From an uncultured Planctomycetaceae bacterium (GTDB taxonomy: Bacteria; Planctomycetota; Planctomycetia; Pirellulales; Pirellulaceae): a stretch of 43,067 bases of DNA. The stretch covers positions 1 through 43,067 of the forward strand of contig CAIPEB010000437.1 of the NCBI GenBank assembly GCA_903863885.1, in the 5' to 3' direction. Below the pieces are notes generated by a model that was given only the letters and a program-made list of their open reading frames with translations, ran no database searches and was not told where the DNA came from. Positions 15,167 to 24,409 of the stretch are shown here, one piece after another (within the stretch, counting starts at the first letter, position 1; each line of letters begins with the position of its first letter). Position numbers and translations under genes: made by a program.

Positions 15167-17668
15167 GTGGAAAAACGTTTCGTTGTCTTTCTTGTGTTGG
15201 CGATCGGGGTGATCGTCGGCCACTTGGCTCTGGTCCAGTACCTTGCTCCGCCCCGGCCCAAGGAGGCCCTCAAAGGCAAGACTTCCGCGGCCCCCGCCAA
15301 AAAAGAACCCAAGGGGGACGTCATTCCGCCGCCAGCCAACGAGGACAAGCCGGCCGGGGCGGCCGAAGCCAAACCGGAGACCGCCAAACCCGAGAGTGGA
15401 AAGCCGGACAGCGCAAGTCCGGAGAGCGGCAAACCTGCGGAGCCTGTCATCGAGACTGTGCACCCGGCAAAATGGGCTTCGCTCGGTTCTTTTTCCGCTG
15501 ACAGTCCCTACCCGATGCTGGTTACTTTCACCAGCCGCGGGGCGGCCATCGAGCGGATCGAGTTCACCGAGCGGACAAACTCGGGCAAACTGCGTTATCG
15601 CAACCTGGAAGAACGCTGCGGCTACATCGGCAACCTAGCGCTGTCGGTCGCGGAAGGCGGCTGCCAGGTCAATGTCGTGGGCGACGGCACCCCTGCACAA
15701 AAAGCCAAGCTGACCAAGGGAACCGGCAGCGGCGGTCTGAAGGCCGGCGACATCATAACCCAGATCGACAAACGGCCTTTGCGACAACCGGCCGAACTGG
15801 CCGACCTCCTGCGCGACAAGCACTCGGGCGATAAGATTCAGGCCGTTGTGAAACGCGTGTCCGGCGGCACCGCCCAGGATTGCGAATTCGAAATCCCGAT
15901 CGACGACCAGCCTTTCGAGTTGGTTCGCCCCGAGCGAATCTCGACGAGTTCCTCGCTGAATAATCCGTCCTCGCTGCTGATGTCGCTGGTACAGGTCGGC
16001 AACAAGGAAGCCGCATTGGGTGAGGCGGAACTTCCCGGTCTTCCCTCGCTGCGGAACAAGAATTGGGAAATTCGGCCGCTGGCAGGCTCCGAGCCCGGAT
16101 TGGAGTTCCGTTTTCGTCTCGACCCGAAGACCCTGTCAGATCTGGGCATTGAGGGTGATCTGGAGATCGTGAAACGCTACCGCGTCTCGCCGCTGAAAGG
16201 TTCTCTCAGTGCCGACGGCAAGGAAAAATTCGAAGCTCTGCATCATTTGCGGCTGGAAGTGGAATTCGTAAACCATGGCGCAAAGCCTCTGCCGGTTGCC
16301 TATCGTCTCGACGGTCCGAACGGACTCACGCTGGAGGGATGGTGGTATCTCAGCAAGATCAACCCCCACATGTTTTCGTCGGCCGGCGCACGCGATGTGA
16401 TTTACCGGACGGACGGTGCACTGCAGCAGTTCGTGGGCAATGCCGAGATCATCAAATATGCCCAGAAGAACACCAAGACGCCGGACCGCCCGATGTTCGC
16501 GGAAGGCGATGATGAAAAATTCCGGACACTTCAATATGCCGGCATCGATACGCAGTACTTCCTGGCAGCCCTGATTCCGCAGAACGAGGGCTCGTCGCAG
16601 TCGCGCCTTTTCCGCCGGGGCGCAACCAATGTGCTCAGTGATCTGAATGCGATGGACAAGGCGCGGTTGCGCACCACAAACGTGTCGTTCTACGTGACCA
16701 GCCAGCCCGTCACACTGCAGCCGGGGCAATCGCTGAAACGGAATTTCACGCTTTTTGCGGGGCCCAAAGAACCGAATCAACTGGCTGCCTATGGATTGAA
16801 CGAAGCAGTTTATTACGGCTGGTTCTGGTGGGTCGCCAAGCCGCTTTCGCGCCTGCTGCATTTCTTTTACGGCATCGTGCGGAACTACGGTATTGCCATC
16901 ATCATGCTCACCGTACTCGTGCGTGGCTGCATGTTCCCGCTCAGCCGCAAGGCCGCCTCGAACGCGGCCATGATGCAGGAACTGGCCCCCGAGATGCGCA
17001 AGATCGCGGAAAAGTACAAGAACGACATGGAAAAGCGGGCCAAAGCCCAGCAGGAGCTCTTCCGCAAGAACAACTACAATCCGCTGAGCGGATGCTGGCT
17101 GATGTTCCTGCAGCTGCCGGTGTTCATCGGACTTTACCGGTCGCTGGCCGTTGATATCGAGCTGCGCCAGGCCCCGCTGATCCCGGGCATCGAGTGGTCC
17201 TCGAATCTGGCGGGACCGGACATGCTTTTCTACTGGGAGAAGCTGATTCCCGCGTTCTTTGGTGCCGAAACGGGCATTCTCGGTCCCTACCTCAACCTGC
17301 TGCCGATCTGCACGATGGTGCTGTTTCTGGTCCACCAGCAGCTGTTCACTCCTCCCGCGACGGACGAGCAGACACGCATGCAGATGCAGATGATGAAGTT
17401 CATGACGATCTTCATCGGTTTCATGTTCTTCAAGGTCGCAAGCGGCCTGTGTCTTTATTTCATCGCTTCGAGCTTGTGGTCGGTGGCAGAACGCGTTCTG
17501 GTGCCGAAACCCAAGAAGCCTGACGGCTCGATTGAGGTAGTGCCGCCGAAGCCCAAGAAGCCTGAAGACAAAGGTCCGAACATCGTGGAGCGGCTGCGTT
17601 CGAAACTGGAGCAGTACGACAAAGCGCAAGGATCCGCGGATCGGCGCCGCCAGCGGCGAAACAAGTGA
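15167..17668 (+). CDS. yidC: Membrane protein insertase YidC with a PDZ domain in its periplasmic region
   Basis: Inserts proteins into the inner membrane alone or with Sec. 833 residues, against about 550 in E. coli. Order: an N-terminal membrane segment (residues 5-25); a Pro/Lys/Glu-rich spacer with repeats such as KPESGKPDSASPESGKPAEP; the periplasmic beta-sandwich domain; then the conserved five-segment insertase core, from about residue 545 (YYGWFWWVAKPLSRLLHFFY) through IIMLTVLVRGCMFPLSRKAA and CWLMFLQLPVFIGLYRSL. Residues about 152-244 are a PDZ domain embedded in the periplasmic part, with a GYIG opening, VVGDGTPAQKAKL and LKAGDIITQIDKRPL. A basic cytosolic tail (PKKPDGSIEVV, SADRRRQRRNK) could bind ribosomes. 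The start is GTG after TGAGGA. mnmE follows 80 bases on, the neighbour yidC has in many bacteria. Confidence 0.95.
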   Translation: MEKRFVVFLVLAIGVIVGHLALVQYLAPPRPKEALKGKTSAAPAKKEPKGDVIPPPANEDKPAGAAEAKPETAKPESGKPDSASPESGKPAEPVIETVHPAKWASLGSFSADSPYPMLVTFTSRGAAIERIEFTERTNSGKLRYRNLEERCGYIGNLALSVAEGGCQVNVVGDGTPAQKAKLTKGTGSGGLKAGDIITQIDKRPLRQPAELADLLRDKHSGDKIQAVVKRVSGGTAQDCEFEIPIDDQPFELVRPERISTSSSLNNPSSLLMSLVQVGNKEAALGEAELPGLPSLRNKNWEIRPLAGSEPGLEFRFRLDPKTLSDLGIEGDLEIVKRYRVSPLKGSLSADGKEKFEALHHLRLEVEFVNHGAKPLPVAYRLDGPNGLTLEGWWYLSKINPHMFSSAGARDVIYRTDGALQQFVGNAEIIKYAQKNTKTPDRPMFAEGDDEKFRTLQYAGIDTQYFLAALIPQNEGSSQSRLFRRGATNVLSDLNAMDKARLRTTNVSFYVTSQPVTLQPGQSLKRNFTLFAGPKEPNQLAAYGLNEAVYYGWFWWVAKPLSRLLHFFYGIVRNYGIAIIMLTVLVRGCMFPLSRKAASNAAMMQELAPEMRKIAEKYKNDMEKRAKAQQELFRKNNYNPLSGCWLMFLQLPVFIGLYRSLAVDIELRQAPLIPGIEWSSNLAGPDMLFYWEKLIPAFFGAETGILGPYLNLLPICTMVLFLVHQQLFTPPATDEQTRMQMQMMKFMTIFIGFMFFKVASGLCLYFIASSLWSVAERVLVPKPKKPDGSIEVVPPKPKKPEDKGPNIVERLRSKLEQYDKAQGSADRRRQRRNK

Positions 17669-17748
17669 CACAGCCGGTCGCCGACCGCGTCTTGCGGGTT
17701 CTTCCCGTGAGACCGGATTGCACACGTTGAAATCCGCCTGACGGTGTC

Positions 17749-19116
17749 ATGCCGTATCTCACCGAAGACACGATTGCCGCCATCGCCTCTGCTGAAGGAG
17801 GCTCTGTGCGCGGGATCCTGCGCTTGAGCGGGCCGGACGCGGTCCGCGTGGCGGCCCGCTGCTTCGAGGGAGAATCGGAGATCGCTTGGCATGAAATCCG
17901 GTCTGCCGTCATGCTGGCCGGGTCCGTGCGATTGCCGCGCCCTCTGGGGTCGGTCAGGGCAAATCTGTGCGTGTGGCCGGACGGCCGCAGTTACACGCGC
18001 CAGCCCAGCGTGGAAATCCACTTGTGCGGCTCTCCGCCGGTTCTCGGTGCAATGCTGGTTGCTGTGTGTTCGGCCGGTGCCAGGCTGGCCGAACCCGGCG
18101 AGTTCACACTGCGTGCATTCCTGGCCGGACGCATCGATCTCACTCAGGCCGAGGCCGTGCTCGGTGTCATCGACGCCGCGAGTGCCGACGACCTGAAGGC
18201 GGCGCTCGACCAGATGGCGGGAGGATTGGCGACGCCGCTCGCTGAAATGCGCGAGGATCTGCTGGAACTCGTGGCTCAGATTGAAGCGGCCCTGGACTTC
18301 GCCGACGAGGATCTCGAATTCGTCAGCCGCCGCGAAGTGCGTCGGTCGCTCGAACGGATCGGTCGGAGCGTTGCGGAACTCCGGGAGAGACTGGGCGGCT
18401 CCGCGGAACGGGACGGATCCCCTCGGGTCGTCCTGACAGGCCGGCCCAACGTGGGCAAGAGCAGCCTTTTCAACGCCCTCGCCGGAGAAAGTGCCGCCAT
18501 CGTTTCCGACGACGAGGGGACAACGCGCGACTACATTCAACGGACCATCCGAATCGACTCCGTGGAACTCCGCCTGATCGATACGGCGGGACTGCGCGAG
18601 ACGCATCCTTTGCGTCACGATGCGGAGTCAGCGGCTCAGCGCGTGCGCGCCGAGCAGACGAAATCCGCGGACGTGGAACTGCTGTGTCTCGACTCCTCGC
18701 GGCCGCTCGATCCCTGGGAGACGCAGCAGATCGAATTGCCAGACTCGCGGCGGATCGTGGTCTGGACGAAATGCGACGAAGTCCGGCCGCTCGCAGAGCT
18801 CCCGCGAGCGATCGAAACCAGCAGCCGCCTGGGCTTCGGCCTGGATGAACTGCGGCGCGAAATCGCAGTTCGTCTCGAAATGCAATCGCAATCGCCGCGG
18901 GCCGTGGCGGGCACCGCGGTACGATGCCGCGACACCCTGCGCCGCGCTGCCCGGGCCCTGCGCCGCGCGCGACATTTCGTCGCGAAAGACCTCGGAGACG
19001 AATTCGTAGCGGCCGAGATTCGCACGGCACTCGATGAACTCGGGAGAGTCGTCGGCGTTGTATACACGGACGACATACTCGACCGCGTATTCAGCCGCTT
19101 CTGTATCGGAAAATAG
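17749..19116 (+). CDS. mnmE: tRNA modification GTPase MnmE, divergent N-terminal domain
   Basis: With MnmG, installs the (c)mnm5 group on wobble uridine 34 of certain tRNAs. 455 residues. The G domain sits inside a helical domain: G1 GRPNVGKSSLFNAL (about residue 231), G2 DDEGTTRDYIQ and G3 LIDTAGLRET. G4 reads TKCD instead of NKxD. The C-terminus ends CIGK, keeping the cysteine of the family's C-x-G-K motif. The N-terminal domain begins TEDTIAAIASAEGGSVRGI. Its formyl-tetrahydrofolate motif is altered: the usual T-G-E-D-x-x-E-x-x-x-H-G-G region reads SYTRQPSVEIHLCGS (about residues 81-95). The block ARLAEPGEFTLRAFLAGRID is intact. mnmG is not in the window. Confidence 0.93.
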   Translation: MPYLTEDTIAAIASAEGGSVRGILRLSGPDAVRVAARCFEGESEIAWHEIRSAVMLAGSVRLPRPLGSVRANLCVWPDGRSYTRQPSVEIHLCGSPPVLGAMLVAVCSAGARLAEPGEFTLRAFLAGRIDLTQAEAVLGVIDAASADDLKAALDQMAGGLATPLAEMREDLLELVAQIEAALDFADEDLEFVSRREVRRSLERIGRSVAELRERLGGSAERDGSPRVVLTGRPNVGKSSLFNALAGESAAIVSDDEGTTRDYIQRTIRIDSVELRLIDTAGLRETHPLRHDAESAAQRVRAEQTKSADVELLCLDSSRPLDPWETQQIELPDSRRIVVWTKCDEVRPLAELPRAIETSSRLGFGLDELRREIAVRLEMQSQSPRAVAGTAVRCRDTLRRAARALRRARHFVAKDLGDEFVAAEIRTALDELGRVVGVVYTDDILDRVFSRFCIGK

Positions 19117-19181
19117 CGGTGTGTCGAACGCCGCGGCGTCCAGTGCTGGTCATCCGTGCAAGTCCGTGGCCTCTCCGGCAC

Positions 19182-20507
19182 TCACTGCGTGACGGGCGCG
19201 CCGGTGTCGAGCTTCGCCCATTTGCGCGTGGCGAGCTTCTTCAGGCCCTCGGGCGTAACCGATCCGTTGTCCTTGAAAGTGAGCGTCTGCAGCGATTTCA
19301 TGGCGATCAACTTGTCGACCGCCGCATCGGTGACTCCCGTCGTCCGGATCGAGAGTTCCTTCAGGTTGGGCAGACCGGCAATCACGTCGATCGTCGCGTC
19401 GGTCATCTGCGGAACTGTCCAGATGTCGAGCAGTTCGAGAGATTTCAGCGAAGCGAGGTTCGCCAGGCCGCTGTCTCCGATCGAAGAGATCTCGTGGAGA
19501 AACAGTTTTTTCAGTTCGGGAAGATCGGTAAAGACAGCCAGTGCCGAATCGTCAACCGCCGGCAGATCGCGCAAGGTGAGTCGCGAGAGCTTCATGCCTT
19601 TCAAGGCCAGGACGCCGTCCGATCCGAATCCCTGACAGCGGAAAATCTCGAGTTGCGTGAGCTTGCCCAGCTTGGCAATGTGCTGGCCGGCCTGACCGGT
19701 CACCACGAAGTCCTGCATCAGCAGCGATTCAAGCGTGCTGCTCTTGGCCAGCGACTCGATGCCCGAGTCGGTGACTGCCGTGCTGCGGTGCTTCAAGCCG
19801 GTCAGTTTGGGAAGGCTGCCAATGACCTCCATCGTCATGTCACCGGCTTCCATGTTTCCGCGCAGATCGAGCGCCCGGAGATCCGCAAGCCTGGTCAAGT
19901 TGCCCGTGCTCACGTCATTGAATCGGTTCTGGACGAGCGTCAGACGCTGGAGTTTGCTCAACCCGCAGATCACCTTCATTGCGCTGTTGGTCATGTTGGT
20001 GTTGGAAGACAGATCCAGATCGACGAGGTTCGGAAAGGACTTCACTATCATGTCCACCGTCGAATCGCTGATCACCGAGTTGGTCAGCGCGAGGGCTGTC
20101 AGCTTTTTCAGTCCTGACAATTTCGCGGCCATTTCGTCATTCAGGCTGCGAAAATCGTATATCTGAAGTTTCTCGAGGTCGCTCAAACGGCCGAACAGTT
20201 CGATGTTCTCGGCCGACAGGCTTGCGCCGTCATCCACCAGGATTTCCTTGAGGACCCCTTGAGGCGAAACGACGCATTTGTTCGCAGGTCCGAGTTTCTC
20301 GATCAGCGTCTTTGCGGCGGCGACATCCTCGTCCTTGGCTGTACCTTTCGCCGCAGACTCTTTCGCTTCCGTCTGTTTCTTCTGGGCGGGCGGGTACTTC
20401 TGCTCTTCCTCCTTCCGATCACTCTGTGACGGTTGGCAGGCGGTGAGTCCCAAGCAAACGAGGACCATGCATGCAAGCAGTCCCTGGACGTTTCGATGAT
20501 TCTTCAT
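19182..20507 (-). CDS. Leucine-rich-repeat lipoprotein
   Basis: A 441-residue predicted lipoprotein of unknown role. The signal peptide MKNHRNVQGLLACMVLVCLG ends in the lipobox LTAC, with lipidated Cys24. A charged Lys/Glu linker follows (KEEEQKYPPAQKKQTEAKES). From about residue 75 to the end are around thirteen leucine-rich repeats of roughly 23-26 residues. The recurring frame is L-x-x-L-x-x-L-x-L-x-x-x-x-I/V-T/S-D-S/A, as in LKKLTALALTNSVISDST and LPNLKELSIRTTGVTDAA. This ribonuclease-inhibitor-like or cysteine-containing type is common in planctomycetes. Such surfaces usually bind proteins. It stands alone, convergent with mnmE, downstream of the oxidoreductase and separated from it by a likely terminator. 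A second, smaller LRR lipoprotein is at 37827. Confidence 0.85.
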   Translation of the reverse strand: MKNHRNVQGLLACMVLVCLGLTACQPSQSDRKEEEQKYPPAQKKQTEAKESAAKGTAKDEDVAAAKTLIEKLGPANKCVVSPQGVLKEILVDDGASLSAENIELFGRLSDLEKLQIYDFRSLNDEMAAKLSGLKKLTALALTNSVISDSTVDMIVKSFPNLVDLDLSSNTNMTNSAMKVICGLSKLQRLTLVQNRFNDVSTGNLTRLADLRALDLRGNMEAGDMTMEVIGSLPKLTGLKHRSTAVTDSGIESLAKSSTLESLLMQDFVVTGQAGQHIAKLGKLTQLEIFRCQGFGSDGVLALKGMKLSRLTLRDLPAVDDSALAVFTDLPELKKLFLHEISSIGDSGLANLASLKSLELLDIWTVPQMTDATIDVIAGLPNLKELSIRTTGVTDAAVDKLIAMKSLQTLTFKDNGSVTPEGLKKLATRKWAKLDTGAPVTQ

Positions 20508-20625
20508 GGTGGTTCTTGCCTTTCCTGCTCGAAACCCGTGCGGGAGGCTGGTATTGACGCCTCACGACGAGAATCCAGAGATGCTCATGCCAGCGCGTTC
20601 TCGAAGCGCTGTCTGAAACGGCTAT

Positions 20626-20661
20626 TTGAAGAAGCGGGGGCGCGGTGATCCGCACCCCCGC
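20626..20661 (-). terminator. Likely intrinsic terminator downstream of the Gfo/Idh/MocA gene
   Basis: GCGGGGG (20634-20640) pairs with CCCCCGC (20655-20661). Inside, GCGG pairs with CCGC across the loop TGAT, with one C/A mismatch between the two stems. On the minus strand the stem is followed by TTCTTCAAATAG. It lies 44 bases past the oxidoreductase stop and before the LRR gene. The stem is very strong but the T-tract is imperfect. Confidence 0.65.
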
Positions 20662-20704
20662 ACGTGTCAACTCAACACCTCACTGCGCGAGGACGACTGC
20701 AATC

Positions 20705-22183
20705 TCAGTCGAGCCGGTATCCTTCCGGATACTTCGGCTTGATCAGATCCGCAACGTGCGGCGTCTTGAGCGAAGCGAGGTTCGTGACTTCGAGCTTCTT
20801 GGCGTCCCACTCGACCTTTTCGCCCCAGTCGCCCATTTCGCCGTTCGCACCACCCTTGGCGGCGGCCCAGACGGCCAGATTGCCCAGCAGAATCGTCTCG
20901 GTGAGCGGTCCTGCCCGGTCGATGAAGTTCGACTTGCAGATCTTCGGATTGCCTTCGGCCTTGGCGCGGAAGAGCTCGAACATGTTATTCAGGTCGTTGT
21001 TGCCCTTGTCGACGGCCTTCTCGTAATCGACCTTTACCTTCGTGACGCCCTTCAATTCGTAGCGGCCGCAATAGTCGTCGCTGCTGTAGAACGCGCCCTT
21101 TTCGCCGACGATCAGCACACCGCTGTCAGCCACGTTGGTGATGCCCCACTTCGCAAACACTTCTTGGGGCGGTTTGTTTCCGCGACGATCGTACCACCAG
21201 AACGGAATCGCCGGACGGTTCTTCGTCTCGGGGAATTCGAACTTGATGACCGAGCTGGCGGGGAAGCTGTCAAAATCGTGGCCCGTCGTCTTGGCGACAA
21301 CAGAAACCGGGTCGCGCAGTTCGCACGAGGCAAAGGGAACGGTCAGCTGGTGGCAGGCCATGTCGCCCAGAGCACCGCTGCCGAAGTCCCACCAGCCGCG
21401 CCACTGGAAGCTGTGGTACAGCCCCGGCCAGAATTCACGCTCGGGAGCAACGCCCAGCCAGTTCTTCCAATCGAGCCGTTCGAGGGCCTTCTCGATTTCC
21501 TTCTTCTTGCCTTCGATGACCTTCTCGGCGCCTTCCGGATTTTCTTTCTTCGCCTGCGCCGTGAATTTCTCCATCGTCATCCGGCGATCGGGTCCCTGCG
21601 CCCAGATCGGACGGTTCGACCAGGCGTAGACTTCCTTCAACGGGCCGAGTACTCCGGACTGCAGCTGAGCAATCGCTTCACGCGACGAATCAAGTGCCGT
21701 GCCCTGGTTTCCCATCTGCGTGCAGACGCCCGTTTCCGCAGCCGTCTTGGCCATGAGACGAGCTTCGTAGATCGTCCGCGTCAGCGGCTTCTGGGTGTAG
21801 CAGCTGATCCCCAGCCGCATGGCTTGGAGCGTCGCCGGCGCGTGCATGTGGTCCGGCGTGCTGATGGTCGCGATTTCGACGTTCTTGCCGTGCTTGGCGA
21901 ACAGTTCGCGGAAGTCGGTGAACTTCTCGGCGCTCTTGAATTTGTCCGAGTTGCCCTTGTTGTCCAGCGTGTTCTTATCGACGTCGCAGATCGCAATGAC
22001 GTTGCCGAATTCGGCCGCATTGCTCGAGTCGCTCCCACCCTTTCCGCCAACGCCGATGCACACGACGTTGGGACGTTCATTCGCCGAGCGGCTCAGCGCC
22101 TGGCGGCTGCCTGCCGCTACCCAGAAGCCGACACCTGCCACAGCCGATGTTTGCAGGAATTGACGGCGATTTGTTCGAGCCAT
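20705..22183 (-). CDS. Gfo/Idh/MocA-family oxidoreductase with Tat signal
   Basis: A 492-residue NAD(P)-dependent sugar or polyol dehydrogenase-like protein, predicted to be exported folded. The twin-arginine signal is RTNRRQFLQTSAVAG at the very N-terminus, followed by a hydrophobic stretch. The Rossmann part reads VCIGVGGKGGSDSSNAA, then VIAICDVD. The usual E-K-P catalytic-region motif appears as QKPLTRTIYEARLM, and TQMGNQGTALDSSREA is the next block. The C-terminal half is the beta-sheet substrate domain, ending KPKYPEGYRLD. Planctomycetes carry dozens of such exported paralogues, so the substrate cannot be predicted. I chose the ATG at 22183 because the Tat motif follows directly. The in-frame start at 22258 would put 25 residues ahead of it. 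No cofactor partner gene is adjacent. Confidence 0.9.
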   Translation of the reverse strand: MARTNRRQFLQTSAVAGVGFWVAAGSRQALSRSANERPNVVCIGVGGKGGSDSSNAAEFGNVIAICDVDKNTLDNKGNSDKFKSAEKFTDFRELFAKHGKNVEIATISTPDHMHAPATLQAMRLGISCYTQKPLTRTIYEARLMAKTAAETGVCTQMGNQGTALDSSREAIAQLQSGVLGPLKEVYAWSNRPIWAQGPDRRMTMEKFTAQAKKENPEGAEKVIEGKKKEIEKALERLDWKNWLGVAPEREFWPGLYHSFQWRGWWDFGSGALGDMACHQLTVPFASCELRDPVSVVAKTTGHDFDSFPASSVIKFEFPETKNRPAIPFWWYDRRGNKPPQEVFAKWGITNVADSGVLIVGEKGAFYSSDDYCGRYELKGVTKVKVDYEKAVDKGNNDLNNMFELFRAKAEGNPKICKSNFIDRAGPLTETILLGNLAVWAAAKGGANGEMGDWGEKVEWDAKKLEVTNLASLKTPHVADLIKPKYPEGYRLD

Positions 22184-22443
22184 AGGTGGGAACTCCTGAA
22201 GGTGGGTTTGAATGTAGAGAACGATCGTAAAGCATACCAAGAAGTGTGCATTGTTCAATCAGCCGCGTCGACACCTAAGTCGCGACAAGTCGAGATTTTC
22301 GCGCGGCGCCGGCGTTGCCACAGTGATGGAAGAAAGAGTTGCCGCTCGCGGCACAGAACGCGCGGCCCTTCCGTCCCCCTGGCAACCTGCAGATTGCCGC
22401 GCGGACTGCTCGAAAAACGGCTGCTTTCAGCGATGTGCGGCTT

Positions 22444-23097
22444 TTAACCACGCACAAACGGATTCTGTCGTTTTTCTTCGCCGACCGTCGTGGCAGGACC
22501 GTGTCCCGGCAGCAACTGTGTGCTGTCGGGCAGCTGATACAGCCGCTTGCGGATCCCGGAGAGCAGCTGGTCCGTATTTCCATCCGGGAAGTCCGTGCGG
22601 CCGATACTCCCCTGAAAGATGACGTCCCCCACGAAAGCCAGCCACGGATCGACGCCCTTCCACAAATACACCACGTGGCCCTGCGAATGCCCCGGCACGG
22701 AGATGACTTCAAGCTCAAACCCGGCGAGCGAAACGATGTCGCCGTCGCGCAGGACGCGGTCCGCCGGCGGACTCAACACATCCATGCCATATGGCCGTGA
22801 CAGATTCAGCATGCCATCCGTGAGCTTGGGGGCATCTTCCTCCCCAATCAGAATGGGGCATTCGGGCCACTGTTTCTTCAGGTCCCCGTTTCCGGCGATG
22901 TGGTCTGCGTGCCCGTGAGTGTTCAGGATCGCCGCCGGGACCCATTTGGCCCCGCGAAGTTCGCCGATGATGGCTTCGGGGTCAAAGCCCGGGTCGATAA
23001 CCAGACAATCATCCCGGCTGTCAATGTGGGCAAGATAGGTGTTCTCTCCGAACACGCCGTCGACGACGGTCCTGAGGCGAAAGGCAGCTCGACTCAC
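22444..23097 (-). CDS. MBL-fold metallo-hydrolase, glyoxalase II-like
   Basis: A 217-residue metallo-beta-lactamase-fold hydrolase, probably acting on glutathione-type or other thioesters in the cytoplasm. The metal-binding motif is LNTHGHADHIAGN (consensus T-H-x-H-x-D-H). Downstream ligands are in VPGHSQGHVVY, FVGDVIFQGSIGRTDF and LPGHGPATTVGEEK. The N-terminal block NTYLAHIDSRDDCLVIDPG is typical of the YcbL/hydroxyacylglutathione hydrolase-like group. It lacks the C-terminal helical domain of true GloB. The start is my choice. A GTG at 23097, with GGGAG eight bases upstream, begins VSRAAFRLRTVVDGVF, where homology starts. The frame is open up to 23583, but the upstream part has no family features and fills the intergenic space. 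Confidence 0.88.
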   Translation of the reverse strand: MSRAAFRLRTVVDGVFGENTYLAHIDSRDDCLVIDPGFDPEAIIGELRGAKWVPAAILNTHGHADHIAGNGDLKKQWPECPILIGEEDAPKLTDGMLNLSRPYGMDVLSPPADRVLRDGDIVSLAGFELEVISVPGHSQGHVVYLWKGVDPWLAFVGDVIFQGSIGRTDFPDGNTDQLLSGIRKRLYQLPDSTQLLPGHGPATTVGEEKRQNPFVRG

Positions 23098-23518
23098 AAA
23101 ACGATCTCCCTTGAATTTCCCGTCCGCAGTAGAATTTGCGCCGCGAATTCCCGTGTGCTCGCCGTTCGTCACCGCTGGCCGCGTCAAGCACAGGAGGTGT
23201 CGCGTCCAGATTTCAATCGCCGAATCCAGCCAAGAAGGGTAGCGGAAAGAGCCTCGTGCTGCATCAGGGCTACCCGCCACTTTGCTCTGTGCTTCACCAG
23301 GGTGTGCCCTTCTCCTGCTGCACAGCTTGCGGAAGGAGCGCCAATTGAAAGTGTCGAGACGACTGGGCAAGACAGTGGGACACGCCAGCGGAAAATCACG
23401 TTCATGTTCCGCCGGTGGCGATACATAGCATAACGGAAGCCCGCCGCTTCCTGCCCGCCGGTTGGGAAGTGGCGGTGTGCGATGGACGGACCCATAGGAA
23501 GAGAGTGAAGGTGGCTTG
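23098..23518. other. 421-base gap between divergent MBL hydrolase and DUF1571 genes
   Basis: It should hold two divergent promoters. I see no RNA gene, terminator or convincing ORF. A frame on the minus strand is open across the whole gap, but its translation is Arg/Ser/Pro-rich with no motifs. Confidence 0.4.
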
Positions 23519-24409
23519 ATGTCGCGAAGGAGTGTGACTGGTTTTCTGACAAGTCTTCTTCTCTCGACGGCACTTCCCCTCACCGTCGCGCAATTGGCCG
23601 GCGGCGAGGATGGACAGCGCCCTCGAGACGGTTTGACCGAGCCGGTTCATCGGGTTGCGAAGCGCATTGAAATCGGGGACCCGGCCAAGGCCGAACATCC
23701 CCTCGACCCCGCGCTGCAGATCGCCAAGGAGGGACTCGATAACCTCCGCGCCAACGTGAAGGACTATTCCTGCACGCTGGTGAAGCAGGAGCGGATCAAC
23801 GGTGTGCTGAATGACCCGGAGTACATCTACTCGGAGATCCGCAACCGCCAGACACAGAACGGGCAAGTCACCGTTCCGCTTTCGGTCTACATGTACTTCC
23901 TGAAGCCGGAAGCCAGCAAGGGCCGCGAGGTTATCTGGGTCGAAGGTCGCAACGACAATAAGCTCGTCGGACACGAGGCCAACTTCCTGAAGACGTTCGG
24001 CGCCGTCTGGTTGGATCCCAAAGGCCCCATCGCGATGCGCGGCAACCTCTACCCGATCACGGACGTCGGGATCGAGACGTTGATCTTGAAACTGCTGGAA
24101 AAGGGTGAACGCGACCGCAAACGCCAGGAAGTGAAGGTCGAATTCATCCGCGACGCCAAGCTGAACGGCCGCACCTGCACCGTGCTGCAGGTGACTCACC
24201 CCGAGCGCCGCCCGTACTTTGACTTCAATATTGCCCAGATTTTCATCGACGACGAGCTGAACCTCCCCGTGCGATACGCTGCGTACCTCTGGCCCAGCCA
24301 ACCGGGAGGAAAGCCCGAGCTGATCGAGAGCTACACCTATCTGAACCTGAAATTGAACGTCGGCCTCACGGAAGACGACTTCAACCACGAGAAGAAGTTC
24401 CGCCTGTAA
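23519..24409 (+). CDS. DUF1571 domain exported protein
   Basis: A 296-residue protein of unknown function, of the DUF1571 family (PF07608) found mainly in planctomycetes. A signal peptide is visible: SRRSVTGFLTSLLLSTALPL, cleaved near VAQLAGG. After a charged linker the DUF1571 domain starts at about residue 65 with LDNLRANVKDYSCTLVKQER. It continues through MYFLKPEASKGREVIWVEG and ends with SYTYLNLKLNVGLTEDDFNH. The fold may be LolA/LppX-like, since the strand pattern and the closing line about later-stage movement in carbohydrate- or lipid-like cavities is a family suggestion, not something seen here. I take the ATG at 23519, not the TTG immediately before it. A strong intrinsic terminator follows about 100 bases after the stop, so it is probably monocistronic. 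Confidence 0.85.
   Translation: MSRRSVTGFLTSLLLSTALPLTVAQLAGGEDGQRPRDGLTEPVHRVAKRIEIGDPAKAEHPLDPALQIAKEGLDNLRANVKDYSCTLVKQERINGVLNDPEYIYSEIRNRQTQNGQVTVPLSVYMYFLKPEASKGREVIWVEGRNDNKLVGHEANFLKTFGAVWLDPKGPIAMRGNLYPITDVGIETLILKLLEKGERDRKRQEVKVEFIRDAKLNGRTCTVLQVTHPERRPYFDFNIAQIFIDDELNLPVRYAAYLWPSQPGGKPELIESYTYLNLKLNVGLTEDDFNHEKKFRL

Noticed and set aside
16136-17725. Minus-strand frame opposite yidC (529 codons)
   Set aside because: Shadow of the conserved YidC core; His/Arg/Gln-rich with no domain.
22384-22443. GCTG-CTTT-CAGC hairpin beside TTTTT as the MBL hydrolase terminator
   Set aside because: Stem of only four pairs; too weak to claim.
20645-22447. Plus-strand frame opposite the oxidoreductase (600 codons)
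   Set aside because: Shadow frame; the opposite strand has a Tat signal and the full Gfo/Idh/MocA pattern.
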